From contig ML986582.1 in assembly GCA_010094045.1 (NCBI GenBank), positions 62,001-126,000 of the forward strand: a stretch of 64,000 nucleotides of DNA, written 5' to 3'. The notes under the pieces are model-generated. The model had not been told where the DNA came from, searched no databases, and was given only the letters and a program-made list of their open reading frames with translations. The position numbers were made by a program, and so were the translations under genes. How positions within the stretch are numbered: position 1 is the stretch's first letter; each line of letters begins with the position of its first letter. This DNA is from Lojkania enalia (lineage: Eukaryota; Ascomycota; Dothideomycetes; Pleosporales). Shown here piece after piece: positions 12,604-24,575 of the stretch.

Positions 12604-13536
12604 TCATGCTCTATCTAACCCCGATACTCTTGAGAAACAAGCGCCACTTGTACACTTCAGATCAAAGTAGTCCATGACTACATCTGCCTGATTAGGAATA
12701 TCATGGCCAACTCCAGTCGCTTCATAAGCCTCAAATTTTGTCCCATATCTATACCTTGTCCATCCCTTCAACGGCGTATCCTTTGTTGTCTCGGTCGGTG
12801 TGTCACTAACATTGAAAACGCTTGTCCACTGTTTAATCTCTTCCTTTAAGTTCTGCGGATATAGTACTGTATCTGCTGTTCCATGGAGGACTTGTAGCTT
12901 CGGTCGATATCCTGTGTATCCGGGATATGCATCCTTCACCATCTTCGCCCAGTCAGTTCCATTCTTAACGATCTTTCCGGTCGCACAGGCATCGTTCCAA
13001 ACCCCATAACCATTACCGGAGAAACATCCGAAAGCCACACCAGCCCAAGCACTTCCGGCTGCAAAAATGTCTGGATAAGACCCCACCAGGACATTGGTCA
13101 TCATAGCTCCGGAGCTCGTTCCTGTCACAAAGACGCGTTCCTTGTCGCCTCCATACTTTTCCAGAGCCCACCGGACCATTGAGACAATGCCCAGAGCATC
13201 ACCGCCACCATCGTGCGTCAAGGACTCCTTGCTGCTGACATCCCAGCATTGGTCGGCCTTATTAGGAGAGTCTGGGTAGATTGAAATGAATCCATATGTA
13301 TCACCTAGCGAAGCGTATGGACGGCCGCTGAAAGCGGCTTGCGCAGTTCCGTGACACCAGTGTGGAACTACAAGGATTGGTGGCTTTGGCTGAAGTTTCT
13401 GGGGAACATAAATGTACATTGAAACATTTCGGGGATTGGGTCCAAAGTCCTTGACTTGAGTTAGCTGGGACTTCTGCGCAGAGACAGTAGCTGCTAGAAG
13501 AGCTGTGAGAAAACATGAGAGAAACATGCTGGGCAA
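12604..13536 (-). CDS. Secreted CE1 esterase (acetylxylan or feruloyl type)
   Basis: Single-exon gene of 310 residues. Residues 1-20 form a signal peptide ending near SAQ. The body matches carbohydrate esterase family 1 / PHB-depolymerase-type hydrolases: a CHGTAQAAFSG segment at about 61-71, nucleophile Ser141 in GTSSGAM, a probable acid Asp222 in HGTADTV and His278 in GVGHDIP. The enzyme should remove acetyl or feruloyl groups from plant xylan outside the cell. Which substrate it prefers cannot be read from the sequence. The length is normal for fungal acetylxylan esterases without a cellulose-binding module. All catalytic residues are present, so the gene looks functional. A second Met at residue 4 is an alternative start with an equally good signal peptide. 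Confidence 0.88.
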   Translation of the reverse strand: MPSMFLSCFLTALLAATVSAQKSQLTQVKDFGPNPRNVSMYIYVPQKLQPKPPILVVPHWCHGTAQAAFSGRPYASLGDTYGFISIYPDSPNKADQCWDVSSKESLTHDGGGDALGIVSMVRWALEKYGGDKERVFVTGTSSGAMMTNVLVGSYPDIFAAGSAWAGVAFGCFSGNGYGVWNDACATGKIVKNGTDWAKMVKDAYPGYTGYRPKLQVLHGTADTVLYPQNLKEEIKQWTSVFNVSDTPTETTKDTPLKGWTRYRYGTKFEAYEATGVGHDIPNQADVVMDYFDLKCTSGACFSRVSGLDRA

Positions 13537-14363
13537 TGGTAAGGAAGGCGGTGCCTCGCAGGCAGACTTGAGCTTGACAATATCTCTTTAAAGGCGCCAC
13601 ATGATCTCTACACCGGAACTACCCACGTTCTGTGAATATTTCATGCTCCACTACAAATGAAGGTCTGATCTAACGACCTGGTACTCAAGGCAAACTGCGC
13701 CGGGTATTCGAGAACTCGAATGTTGACATAGGCGTAGTCGTGAGTACGCTCATAGTAAGGATTCCCCGGCTAAACCTTTCTAGACACGGAGCAATACCGA
13801 GTAGATGAAACCAGGGATATAATTTGTACCTATATACAAGCGATCGAATGCAAAACTATGCACTTAGTGCTAGGAAAATCCGCTAGGAGGGATTGAATTC
13901 AAAGCCCGCCTCAAGGCTTCCGGCTATGAGGGATTGTTTCTCCGATTGGATGAATATTTTCATGCTACAACCAGCTCTTCAAGTTTCTTTGGCCTTCCAT
14001 AAGTTTAAATAATTTTTCTAGGTAATAAAGCCATATTACCAGGACACTCTCGCTTTTTGATGTATAGTTAGCACCGAAGTGCGGTTGTATGTCCATATTG
14101 CGTAGGTTACCTAGTGAAAAAGGCGTAGCCGATTTTGAACACACCGACCTCCAATAGACCTTCTGCAATGTTAGACCTGTTTTTTTTGACAGATATTATC
14201 CTTAGCATTGTAACTGTTGTATGAAAATTCCTTGAACTGCTATTCCCTGAACTGCTATTCCCTTTCCGATATTGCAAATATAGATATAATCCTTTGCAAA
14301 GTGCTAGAAAGACAGTAATAGAAGTTGCCCATCCCACAAGGGGGCTTCAAGCAGAAATATTGC
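13537..14363. other. Intergenic, no gene seen
   Basis: Upstream region of the esterase and downstream region of the WDR89-like gene. Only short frames occur. A near-duplicate TGAACTGCTATTCCC occurs twice around 14232-14262. No protein or RNA gene is recognised. Confidence 0.6.
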
Positions 14364-15817
14364 TCAATATGGTTTATATCTACCTTTCTTGCTCGATTCT
14401 CCTCCCTCGAGTTTCCTCTTCTCTTTCTTCTCCTTTCGTTTCTCCTTGTTTTTTATTTTCTCGGGCATGCCTTCGTCTTCATCGTCGACGTCCATGGACT
14501 CTTCGCTTGCCATCTTCCAAGCACAGACGAAGCCATCTTCTCCACATGTGTAGGTTGTTTCGCTCTATCGATGGTTAGACCTAAAAGGTTACGTAAAGAT
14601 GAGTAGGAAAGAAAATATTCGTGACAGAAAAGGACGAATTCGTAGTGTAGAACTTACATGAACATCTGTAAACAAATCTCGGACAATTTCTTCCCCGTGA
14701 GCACCAGAGAGACGGACACTCTTCTCTATATCATACTCATACTGCAGAGGTCCTGCTGAAATATTCTTGTGAACAGGAACAAGGTCAAGATACTTTTCGC
14801 TATCTCTTGTGAGTTGGTGTTCTAATACGATATGAATCAAGCCCCGAAGGTTTCTCGTACCTATGTTGGCCAGCAGCAATGAACGCCTCGTCCCCAATCC
14901 AATGCATTTTGGCGAGATACTCGCACCTTAGCTGCTTCCTGACATCACCCATAATTCTCGGTGCTGGCTCCTCTTCATCTTCTTTTTGGCTCTGAAGGGC
15001 ATAGAAGCTAATAGTTTCGTCGGTTCCCATCGCATAGATGTTAGTAGTCGGGAACATGAAACCTGCACGTGCGACTGCGGAGCGATGGTTGATGACCTGA
15101 TAGAGGGCATCTTCTTCGTCAGGCTTGCTTGTGTCAAATATGTTGATCAAGCCATCTGTGCTAGAAGATAGTAACAAGGTAGGGAGATCGGGATGAAGCT
15201 GTAGGTCTGTTACCGTATCCGTGTGGGATTCCACGAGCTCGAGTTGTGGTTTTTGCACGTTCCGCTGATCCCTACGGACATTTAGCAACTTCATCGGTTA
15301 TCAACTATCAAGGGGTTTCTAGTACCATACAAATATTGGAGAAACCCCCGGTCCATCGTCCGGATTTTCAATTCCAATCGCAACGAAATTCTTTGGATCG
15401 TTGCAGACGAGCGATGAAATAAGCTTCTTTGCTGCACGTTGATCAGCGTACCGATTTCAGAATTCGCTACGTGAACTTACGGCTCTGTATAGACACAACT
15501 TTATTCCTAACTCTCTTATCCCAGAAGTTGATCAGGCCATCTCTTCCCGCCGTAGCGACAATATTGCTATGCGGATCATCTACCCTCTCCAAGCACGTGA
15601 CGCTGTGGTTCACGTTCTTGACAATGCCGTCTGGCAATACCTTGAGGCTAACGGGGTCGAGGAAACGGAGAGAGTCGTCGGAGGATATGACAGCCAGTTG
15701 GTCGGGGATTGCATATGTGAGAGGGTTTTGGCGAGGCGCGGTTGAGAGGATTTTATAGATGTACGAATTTGGGGGTAGGTCTAAATCCGAGCTAAGAGAC
15801 TTGGTGAAAGACGCCAT
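14364..15817 (-). CDS. WD-repeat protein 89 homologue
   Basis: Five exons: 15817-15481, 15431-15326, 15271-14861, 14805-14658 and 14564-14364. They encode 400 residues, and all junctions are GT-AG with matching phase. Several WD40 blades are visible, for example NIVATAGRDGLINFWD in exon 1 and LLLSSSTDGLINIFD in exon 3. The C-terminus is a Lys/Glu-rich tail closing with a basic RYKPY end, the pattern of fungal WDR89 proteins. It should fold as one seven-bladed propeller acting as a protein-binding scaffold; the partner is unknown. At the third intron two AGs six bases apart (exon starting 14805 or 14799) both keep the frame. It is divergently placed from the succinate dehydrogenase gene, with about 0.85 kb between the starts. 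Confidence 0.85.
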
Positions 15818-16663
15818 TGTGTAGTTGGGTCAAGGATAATCGGAGGATGTATTGAGATGATATGCAGTCACTTCTTGAATTGGTGCGTGTTCATGCTGTT
15901 CGCTGTTTTTCGCATGGTGTGAGTAACGGGTTTTGTAGAAGTTATGACCTGGAAAATCCAAGAGTAGGCAGCTGCTCAATGACATCTGCTCCACCGCGTA
16001 GCTTACAAAGCGCAGCATTTCATGAGTAAATTATGAGGCTAGTTCAAATCACCAGAGTACTCTGGAATATTTTCCAGTCTAACAGCCTCTTCAAGAATAG
16101 CGTGTGAACGTTTTTCCCTGAGGCACCTTTTGGAGAATCTATGCGGCAGCACGGGAACGTTCAAATTAAATCAAAAGAATTTTTTGAGAGAGGGAAGATT
16201 GAAGAATGCATCTCTAGTCTTTGCACACAAGCATCAGATGATTAGTCGATAGACTGTTTAGATCGCCCTCTCGCCGTAGATGATATGTCACCCTGGATAT
16301 GAAACGCACTCGATCACAATAAAGACAAAATGCGCGATTAACTACGGGTTGTTCCTTGCGGAACCTCATGTCCCAGTCCCATTGACATAACGCCAATAGA
16401 TGGGCCGTCACTCCGTCAACCTAGGGCTGATAGCTTGTTGACAGCGATATCGAGGTTCTTTGAGAGGAGTTTCGTTGCGCGAGAAGAGATTTCGGAAGAC
16501 GCTTGTGGTGGGTGACTAAGCCCCATCGCTCATTGGTTCCTCGGCAACTTCAGCAACAACCGAACGGAAGGCTTGGAAAGGAATTGAGGCTCCACGACAA
16601 CACCACCGACACCAGCGCCTCTGTTCACTCAACGTATTGCTCAATTGCATACCATTGAGCATC
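15818..16663. promoter_or_regulatory. Probable divergent promoter region (WDR89 / SDH3)
   Basis: The start codons of the minus-strand WD-repeat gene and the plus-strand succinate dehydrogenase gene face away from this 846-base gap, so it must hold both promoters. No specific binding site was recognised, and no coding frame in it looks conserved. Confidence 0.5.
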
Positions 16664-17261
16664 ATGGCTTCTCAAAGGATATTCCAGCTCGGCCTGCGAC
16701 GGGCAATGGCCCCCAGACTCACAAAGCTCCAGCCGGCGGGGCGCATGATTCAGCGGAGGTATGGAAGCTCTCGTGATAGCAATGCCTGGCCCTTAAATTC
16801 ATACTGACAGTTATCAAAGGCTTGCAGCTACCGAACATGTTGGCCAAAGTGAAGGCCAAGAAATCCTCGCGAAACAACGTCTCCAGCGTCCTGTTTCCCC
16901 CCACCTCTCTATCTACCGACCTCAAATTACATGGTATGCTTCATCGCTCCACCGTATCACCGGCGTCGTCCTTAGCGGAGGTCTCTACCTGTTCGGCATT
17001 GCCTACCTTGCTGCTCCTACTCTCGGCTGGCATTTAGAGACTCCTTCCTTGGTTGGAGCAGTTGCGGCATGGCCGGTGTGGGCCAAGGTGTCTGCGAAGC
17101 TGTTCGTCGCTTTTCCATTCTTTTTCCATTCCTTGAACGGCATTAGGCATTTGACGTGGGATTTGGGGTGGGGGTTCAAGAACAAGACGGTCATTCAGAC
17201 TGGCTGGGCCGCTGTGGGTTTAACCGTGGCATCTGCGCTCTACTACACCTTCTTGGCTTGA
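16664..17261 (+). CDS. SDH3: Succinate dehydrogenase cytochrome b subunit
   Basis: Two exons, 16664-16758 and 16820-17261, encode 178 residues with a 61-base intron (GTATGG to CAAAG). The N-terminus is rich in Arg and lacks acids, as in a mitochondrial presequence. The mature part carries HLSIYRPQITWYASSLHRIT, the SDHC quinone-site motif, then three hydrophobic segments. HSLNGIRHLTWDLG fits the Sdh-cytochrome signature H-x3-G-x-R-H-x-x-W-D, with the haem-ligand histidine. The product anchors complex II in the inner membrane and passes electrons from succinate to ubiquinone. A second AG nine bases upstream of the chosen acceptor would add three residues in frame. I prefer the downstream one because CTGAC lies at branch-point distance from it. 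Confidence 0.93.
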
Positions 17262-17794
17262 AGAATATAATCGTATTCGGGGTTAGCATGCTTGGGAGAC
17301 TGGGAGACTGAGACTGGATAGGTGGAGACTAACTTGGTGACATGCTCGTCTTGGACGGATCGGCCAACCATATTGTATATTCCATGTTACAATGCGATAT
17401 ATTGCTTTTCAATTACCGAATCCCTGGTTTCACAATTGATCCCGTCGTAGAGAAGTCGGAGACAAGGCATTGCAGTGTACCGAATTGAAAAGGGATATAC
17501 CACTTGCATATGGGAAAATACCATCCGACGGCGTAAAACAACACGCTCAGACTCCGCCACCAGCTGATAATATATAGATAGAGTTGCTACAGTAGTGCCT
17601 ACTATGTTGTGGTGTTGGCTATTGAACAAAGAGAGTACCGTACACTGTCACCTTGTTAATGTAAACGAGTCGCGTAGGTCATGTGAATACGCGCCGCGGC
17701 TATTCGGACAAATTCTACACATCAGGCTAACTACTAAGACACCACTAACATTGTCCTAAGGGTTTCTACTTGAAGAGATTTCGGATTGTTAGGC
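17262..17794. other. Intergenic, no gene seen
   Basis: Terminator side of SDH3 and promoter of the checkpoint gene. Nothing further recognised. Confidence 0.6.
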
Positions 17795-20700
17795 ATGGCA
17801 TCTGCTGAATCACAACAGTCAACCTTGCTGCGCGACGATTTTTACGATGTGAGTTCTCACTTTTTACCTTTGTGATGGCGCATTTGGCGTTGGCACCCCG
17901 GTCACTTGGTGCACTTGCACAACAATCATGAATCGTGGACAGCGCTGATAGCCACCGCGCAGGACCCCGAGAAGCTCTCACAATTGCTCAGGCAGCGAAC
18001 AGGCAGCGAGCATCCTTTGCGCTTCACGACGCCCACGGACCAAATCCTGTCGGTCGCCGCTACCGGTGCTGCACCCGACGTATCGAGTCTCAACCTCTTC
18101 ATGCAAGCACCCGCTCTGCATCCGGCACACAATCAGACGCCACGACGCGCTCCAGGACACTCGAGACATGTCAAGCCGACTCTCACAAAGCACCACACTG
18201 CGCCGACGAGCAAAGGGTTTATGATGGAGAGGGAAGGCGAAGAAAGGATGTACCAAACCTTCGACGGTGCCCTCAATCATCCTGGCGATACCCAGCCGGA
18301 CAGTCAAATCTACAAGAATTGGACGAGCGCGCTGTTTAGCCATGCCAACGACGGCGATCGAGAGCAACATTCTGTTCTCGAGCTGGCTGCTGAGCCGTCC
18401 AACACGCCATCGAACCGTACAGACGGCGTGAATGCTGTAGAATCCAGTCAAGAGGGGCACTCGCAAACTATAACCAGCCCTGCTGTTATGCAGGAAAATG
18501 GCCCTGACATGCATATACGAATGGAGCTGCCGCTTACGAGTCCATTGAAGTTTGAGACGCCCGTGATGGCTGGGGGGAAAAGAGATAGCCACGGCCAGAT
18601 ACAGAGTTCAGCGATGCGCACTACAACAACACCGGGCACGGCCCTTGCTACTGCTTTCGGTGCTAGCTTCGGAAATGGAGCTATTGGAAATGGAATGTCT
18701 CTCACCCAGGCCTTCCAAGCAACTCAAGCAGGAACATCCCCGGCCGTGGGCGTTCCAAGCGAAGATATTGTGTTCCAGCGACCCTCCCCCAATTTCACAA
18801 ATGGGCGACATTCTAGTCCCATTCCTACATTATCTAGCCCGACAAAGGTTGTTCGATCAGACCCTCCCTTAAGATCATCGAGTGAGCCACGAGTAGAGTA
18901 CGGAACGATTAGACTGTCGCCAGAGCAGCGGAGGCGGGATCGCGAAGATCAATCGCAGACAGAGTATATCGATGCGAATGAGCAAGATAGCTGGACTGAG
19001 CCAACCGAATCTGAGAGGCGTGCTGCAATGCCAAGGGCGAAGGAACAGTTTGAAAAGGAAATTGGGAAATCCTTCGCTAGGGTAACGATCCCGTCAAGAA
19101 CACCACCAAGGCGGCGTAGGGGACGAGGTCTGCTTTCGACAAGCATGTCAGGCCCAATGCAAAAGACGCCTACTACCGGTAGAGTCTCACAGCGCTCAAT
19201 GTATGATAGCATGGATAAGCAGGATCAAGACGATGATTCACCAGACGAACTATCACAAGGGGTACCATCGAGTGCACGCCCTGTCCGCACTATTACCACT
19301 GAAAGCCGGGGCAAGGAAACCAACATACAAGTGCCAAATACCTCTTCACACCCCCGGCGAACTCAATCTGGTCAACCTGCTCACAATTCTCCACATAGAA
19401 ATTCTCCATCGCAACTCCTACGCAAACCTCAGGGGCGAAGTTCTCAGAACTTTCGAGCAGATCGTTCGACTAAGAGCAGCAGAGAACCTTTTACTATCAT
19501 GGATTCTCAGCCTGACATGACTGCTGTTCCGGAGAGCGTACCACGCCCGAGATTCTTGCTTCCGTCTTCACCTTCAACAAATCAATATAGTCTCTCTCAA
19601 ACAACGATAGCCAAGAAGACTAGCTTTACTAGTCAGATCGTCTCCTCAATACCACCTATGCCTCCTCGATCTAGCTCACAAATTCTTGGCGAAACTCGAG
19701 ACGATGCTGCTCAACCGGATGAGGAACGCATTCCGAGCAGCCCTCCAGCACTTCGCCATGAAGATGACTTCGAGTATGACGAGCATTCGGGAGGGGATGG
19801 GGACCATCATATAGACTTGAACCGGTCGTCTCCCGGGGAGGCCAACCTGGCAGCCGATGGCGATGACCTGGAGATGCGTTTAAACGTTGAAGAAGGAGGC
19901 ATTTATCTACGCAATCAAGATGGAGATGCCAGCGTGGCTAGTCATCATGAGGTACCTGAGACTGCAGAGCGACCAAATCAACTAGTACTTCATTCCGAAG
20001 AGGATGAGCTAGTTCGATCTAGTCAGCATGAAGATCTACACACAGCTCTTCAAACCCCGCTTGTCAAGCGACGATTAACTATTCCCGAATCCGATATGCT
20101 CAAGGGTGCTCAACCATCCTACTTCGACCTTCTGAACTCTAGCGGCGATGACGACAATCGGAACGATGAGTTAGAAATGGCTACGACCGCCTTTGCGAAC
20201 CAAACCAGCAGTACAAATTTGTTCCACACTGCTCGTGAGACTCAGTGTTTTTCCCACTCAGATGAAGCATCTATGCAGAATGGATACGTGGATACTGAAG
20301 CCGTTCCACTTGTTCGTTCTTTGAATGACATAGCGAACCAACCAGATACGCAGCAATTGACTAACTTAGGTGACATTGACATTCCGAAGCTGAGCTTTAC
20401 TGGCGCTGAGAATGATTTTGATGCGGTCATGTTTGGCCGGTCACCAGCCAGGCCAGCAGCCAAAAAGCAAAAACTGTATAGCGTCAAGAAGAACACGACA
20501 AGTTCGATGAAAGAGACTGATCCATCGTCCAGGAGCTTACCATCGCCATTGAAGCAAGTCCAGGAATCTCGAGAAATTACCCCGCCTTCAGCGGAAGCCC
20601 CCGAGAAACAAGGAAGCCCTACTGCAGCAAATGCTAGAGAGGAAGTCGTGTTTATGACGGCGCCTACCTTAAAGTCAGGAAATCTACCTAAGCCTTCCAA

Positions 20701-22384
20701 ATCCCAACTCGAGAAGAAAGGTGCTTTAAAGCCAGTCAATAAGAACTTATTATCCAGAAAATTTTCGCCAAAGTCCAAGGTTTTACGGTCGTCGACGAAA
20801 GCCGAACCATCACCCGATCGCTCCAAATCTCCTCAGGAACGACAAGACGTCAATATGGCCAGCGAATTCGATGAGCTCGCTGGACCCACTCCTACCAATG
20901 AGCGTGGGGAGGCCCCTTCCGGAAAAATCATTTTTCCTAATAGAGTATTTGCTTACTGGCCAGGAGGGACTTCGGGATCATCTTTCTACCCAGCAACCTG
21001 CATTGGCCACGAAGATGAGCACACCTTCGATGTCCTTTATGACGACGGCGGCACCAACTCATTGGAGGCCTATAAAGTCCGTGCTTTTGACCTTCAAATT
21101 GGTGATCAAATTCGGATTGATGAGGCTGGCAAGAAGAAAAACATCCATGTTGTGATTGGTTTCAAAAACAAGATCGATGTCAACGAGACTAAATCAGATG
21201 TTCCGACCGATCGGCGTGGGTACTCGACTGTTGTCGTGGAAATCAAAAATCGAGACAGCGCGCCCAAAGCCGACCTAGAGAAACCAAAACAGACCTTTGA
21301 TGTGCCAATGAGCAAGGTCTATCTCACAAATCAATTATGGAACAAGTACGGAGATCGTGTATACTCATACACATCAGCCGGGCCGTCCAACATATCCACT
21401 CCTTATGCTGCCACCCCCCTTACAGGAAACGTTACCGGCCCTTCAGTTCTGAAATCGGTCGTTGCCCGGGCTGGTTCCGAGTCATCTTTCATCCGCTCCG
21501 GAGCCGTTTTCTCCAACATGGCATTTGCTGTAACTATCACTTTGGATTCGACCAACAAAGACAGTATCATCAATTTTATTACATCGAATGGTGGTATTTT
21601 ACTTGAGGAAGGCTTCCACGAATTATTCAATGATGTTGACTTTTCAGAGGGCAATCCGAAATCCTCTCCGACACCAGGCGAATTGTCCCTAAAGCCAGCG
21701 TACAAAAGCCTAGGCTTCGTAGCTCTAATCTCCGATTCCCATTCGCGTCGCACCAAGTACATAGAAGCGCTCGCCCTTAACATCCCGTGTCTACACTATC
21801 GCTGGCTCACGGATTCAGTCTCACAAGGTTCTCCGTTGGGTTTCGGTAAATATCTTCTTCCGGCCGGCTTGTCCACATTCTTAAGGCCTGAGGGCGCGGT
21901 TCGGTCTCGTACTATGGATCTTTATGACCCGGACGGTAATGAAGGAACTTTCGAGGCAATTTTTCAAGGTAGACAGTTGTTACTTAAAAATCAGTCTGTG
22001 CTTCTCGTCTGGAGCAAACTGAAGAAAGGCTCTGAGAAGAGGACACCTTATCTCTTCCTTACGCACGCCCTTGGTCCTAATGTAGTGGGAATGGCAACTA
22101 GCATCCCGGACGCGAAAGAGAAGATCGAAACGGGGGACTGGGATTGGGTGTATGTTGAAAGCGGGATTGAGGGCTCCGCTACGGCTGAGCGAGCTCTGTT
22201 TGGTGCTGGTGGTGCAAAGAAAGTCAGTAAATCGGAGCTAAAGAGTAAGAAGCGGAAGAGGGATGAGAGTGTTGAAAGGGAGAGCATGGTTAAGACTGGG
22301 ATGATAGGGGATAAGAAAGTGAGAGTTGTGTGTGACGAGTTTGTTGTTCAGAGTCTGATCCTCGGCGCTCTGGTCGAGGTGTAG
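17795..22384 (+). CDS. Crb2/Rad9-type DNA-damage checkpoint mediator
   Basis: Two exons, 17795-17848 and 17963-22384, encode 1,491 residues. The first is an 18-codon leader, and the GTGAGT to GCGCAG intron of 114 bases keeps the frame. Residues up to about 1000 are low-complexity and rich in Ser, Thr, Pro and acidic residues, with many SQ/TQ sites of the kind phosphorylated by Mec1/Tel1 kinases. A Tudor-like domain lies near 1005-1090 (NRVFAYWPGG, YDDGGTNSLEAYKVR), as in Crb2 and 53BP1, which read methylated histone H4. A BRCT pair fills about 1204-1491. The protein should recruit the effector checkpoint kinase to damaged chromatin. The length is large but usual for filamentous fungi. The first-exon start is inferred from splice consensus. 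Starting inside exon 2 would lose only a few residues. Confidence 0.87.
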
Positions 22385-23945
22385 ATGACCTGCGACCAGG
22401 ATTATATGTGAGGATAGGGGAAAGCATCTGACAGCAATGTGCACTAGATGTGCATATGTTTCTTCAAAGTAGGACTTAGAACTAGCGGGAGTTATTGGAA
22501 AGATTAAAAAGTAGCACGTGTGTGCATGAGCATCGGTTATTCAAAGCGAAGGCGCTGGAGCGGATTTCTCGGCATCAACATTACGAAACCAATGGGCTTG
22601 GCTCAAAAGATCCTCTCGAGCCAATTTTTTTAAGAATAGTTTCTGCTTAGCAGGAGTCTTAAGATGGATATCAATGTGTGGATATACATATGTACGATAA
22701 AATATCAAGATTTCTGATAAACTGACATGGGCAAGTGAGTATGCGTGATGTTGATATATATGGGGGGGTTCTTTGGCTGGAGGCCACGAATAGTATTGTA
22801 AGTGATAGCTTGTGGGACGCGTGGTCTTGGGCTTCGGCACATGATACGGATGTATGATTTTGATAAATGGTAGTAAAGCAAGAAATGTTGAGGAAAACTT
22901 TCTAGATAGACTGTGTTTCAAAGGATTGTTACGGCTGAGAGGATTCAGTTTGCGAAGTCAATACTCGCATGATATCTTTATAAAGGTAGATATATAATGT
23001 CAGTTAATGGTTTGGCAGGTGAGCCCATAGGAATTCTTAATTTTGTTAAGTAGGGCTAACAGAGAGAACGAAATAGGATACTATATTAATATTGTTTTAC
23101 TTTCTCATGCGCGGTCACCGATGAGCTTTTTTGATTTAAATAGATTTGAAGTCAGAGTGAAGCAATATATATGTGATACACAGCGTTCTTATTTCTCTAC
23201 GGTATCTGCTCTACAGTAGCTTTAAGTTATGAGGGAATTATTTGGTCGAGGTATTACAGGCACGTAAGGCCTGGGATTCTGAGCAATCCACTATGCCGAA
23301 TTAATGTAGGTGGTGCCCAATGGCCTAAAGAGCCTAGGACGGGGCCGACTCAAGTAGCACAATTAGTTGGATATTACGTCCCGCTGTACATCAATATGCA
23401 GGCGGAAAGTAGGGGAGGCACTGGAGTGGTTATGATATTATATGAATTCTTTAGAAATCTCGCCCAAACACTAAACACAATCTTTCAATCACTTTATATG
23501 GCTCCGAACTAACAAACTAGTTACTATAACTAGCAGCCTCCCTTCCCGCGCTAGGAAATAAGAGGCGAGCTTTCGTTGTCGTATACAAGAAAGTAAAGGG
23601 GCGCTGGAAGCTCTTTTGGAAATTACTGTTTGTATAATATTCAGAGCATGTATTCTAACTTAGTCTTTGAATATTTCGGATATGTTACTTGTTCCTAAGA
23701 GAAGGCGTCATTCATATGTATGTCATGTTTCCATTACATAAAACACTAAGGCTTTAGATTCCCTTCCTAGCGATGTTTGTCATAGGGGTACGCAAATCCC
23801 CTCCCCCCGGCAGTCGCAATGTTGCCAGAGTATATGAGAGGAATGGTTAAACCAATCCTCCTGATGTAGAGGATGGACCTTTCCAGTTACAGTATTAGCT
23901 TAAACAGCACTTTGATTAGCTTTCCGAAAGACTTAGAATCAAGAT
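22385..23945. other. AT-rich intergenic stretch
   Basis: No convincing gene. A minus-strand frame at 22921-22541 (126 codons) ends in a fairly protein-like segment (EDLLSQAHWFRNVDAEK) and could be a terminal exon, but no upstream exon or family is recognised. The rest is AT-rich with only short frames. Confidence 0.45.
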
Positions 23946-24553
23946 GCGTTCAACGCCACCATGGGGAGCCAACGAATGGTAAGAGGAGAGGAATGATTTG
24001 GGTTCTACTCTGTCAAGGAGCAGTCTCAATCGAATACCTCGGATATTCTGCTGGCTGATATGAACAATAACGCCGGCGGCGATCTCACCAACTTCCAGAA
24101 GAGTCTAGGCATACCGGGACACCTAATCTTCGCAGATCTTCCTGCTATTTTTGATAAAGCCAACGAGGTTCTGGACGACGTTGAAGGCATTGGCTATTAT
24201 TTCTTTCAGTCCCATTCCATGGCACTGAAGGGCGCAAAAGCATATTACCTTTTCAGCACACTCCACGATTGGCCTTAAAAGCAAGCATGTTTGATTCTCG
24301 ACAACTTTAGATCTCAGGTGACGACTAGCTCCATTCTTCTCATCAATAAGAATGCCCTGCTAGATGACAATTTTGAACTCTACCAGGCCGAGCTGACATT
24401 ATTATGATGGGTATATTCGCGTGTGTGCATCGTGCTACTGGACAGTTCGAGGAGCTTCTAGACTCGGCCATATTTAAGTTGGTCAAGTTTTGGAAGCTGA
24501 AGGATTATGGATCTGCATCTGGGACACCTTTTGAGGCATTAATAAAAGACTGA
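23946..24553 (+). pseudogene. Fungal O-methyltransferase, C-terminal relic
   Basis: One frame runs through MGSQRMVRGEE, a stop, then FQKSLGIPGHLIFADLPAIF and LFSTLHDWP, another stop, and LILDN. After a frame change it continues through IIMMGIFACVHRATGQFEELL to 24553. This is the order of the SAM-binding half of COMT-type O-methyltransferases (DLPAV, HDWP, DLLMM and LL-SAGFK motifs), common in fungal secondary metabolism. The glycine-rich SAM loop is replaced by an Asn run (DMNNNAGG), which is what G to A changes in GGN codons give. The TGA after GEE stands where the family has Trp (TGG to TGA). The N-terminal dimerisation part is missing, so the relic cannot be active. Confidence 0.8.
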
Positions 24554-24575
24554 ACGCTTCCTATGTGAGAATTGA

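Noticed and set aside
17906..17962. Checkpoint gene starting inside the intron-like segment at 17906
   Set aside because: It would need a TTG start. The ATG at 17795 with a GTGAGT donor and an in-phase CAG acceptor is a better model.
22541..22921. 126-codon minus-strand frame with a protein-like C-terminus
   Set aside because: The N-terminal part is low quality, there is no family match and no upstream exon. Kept only as a note in the intergenic entry.
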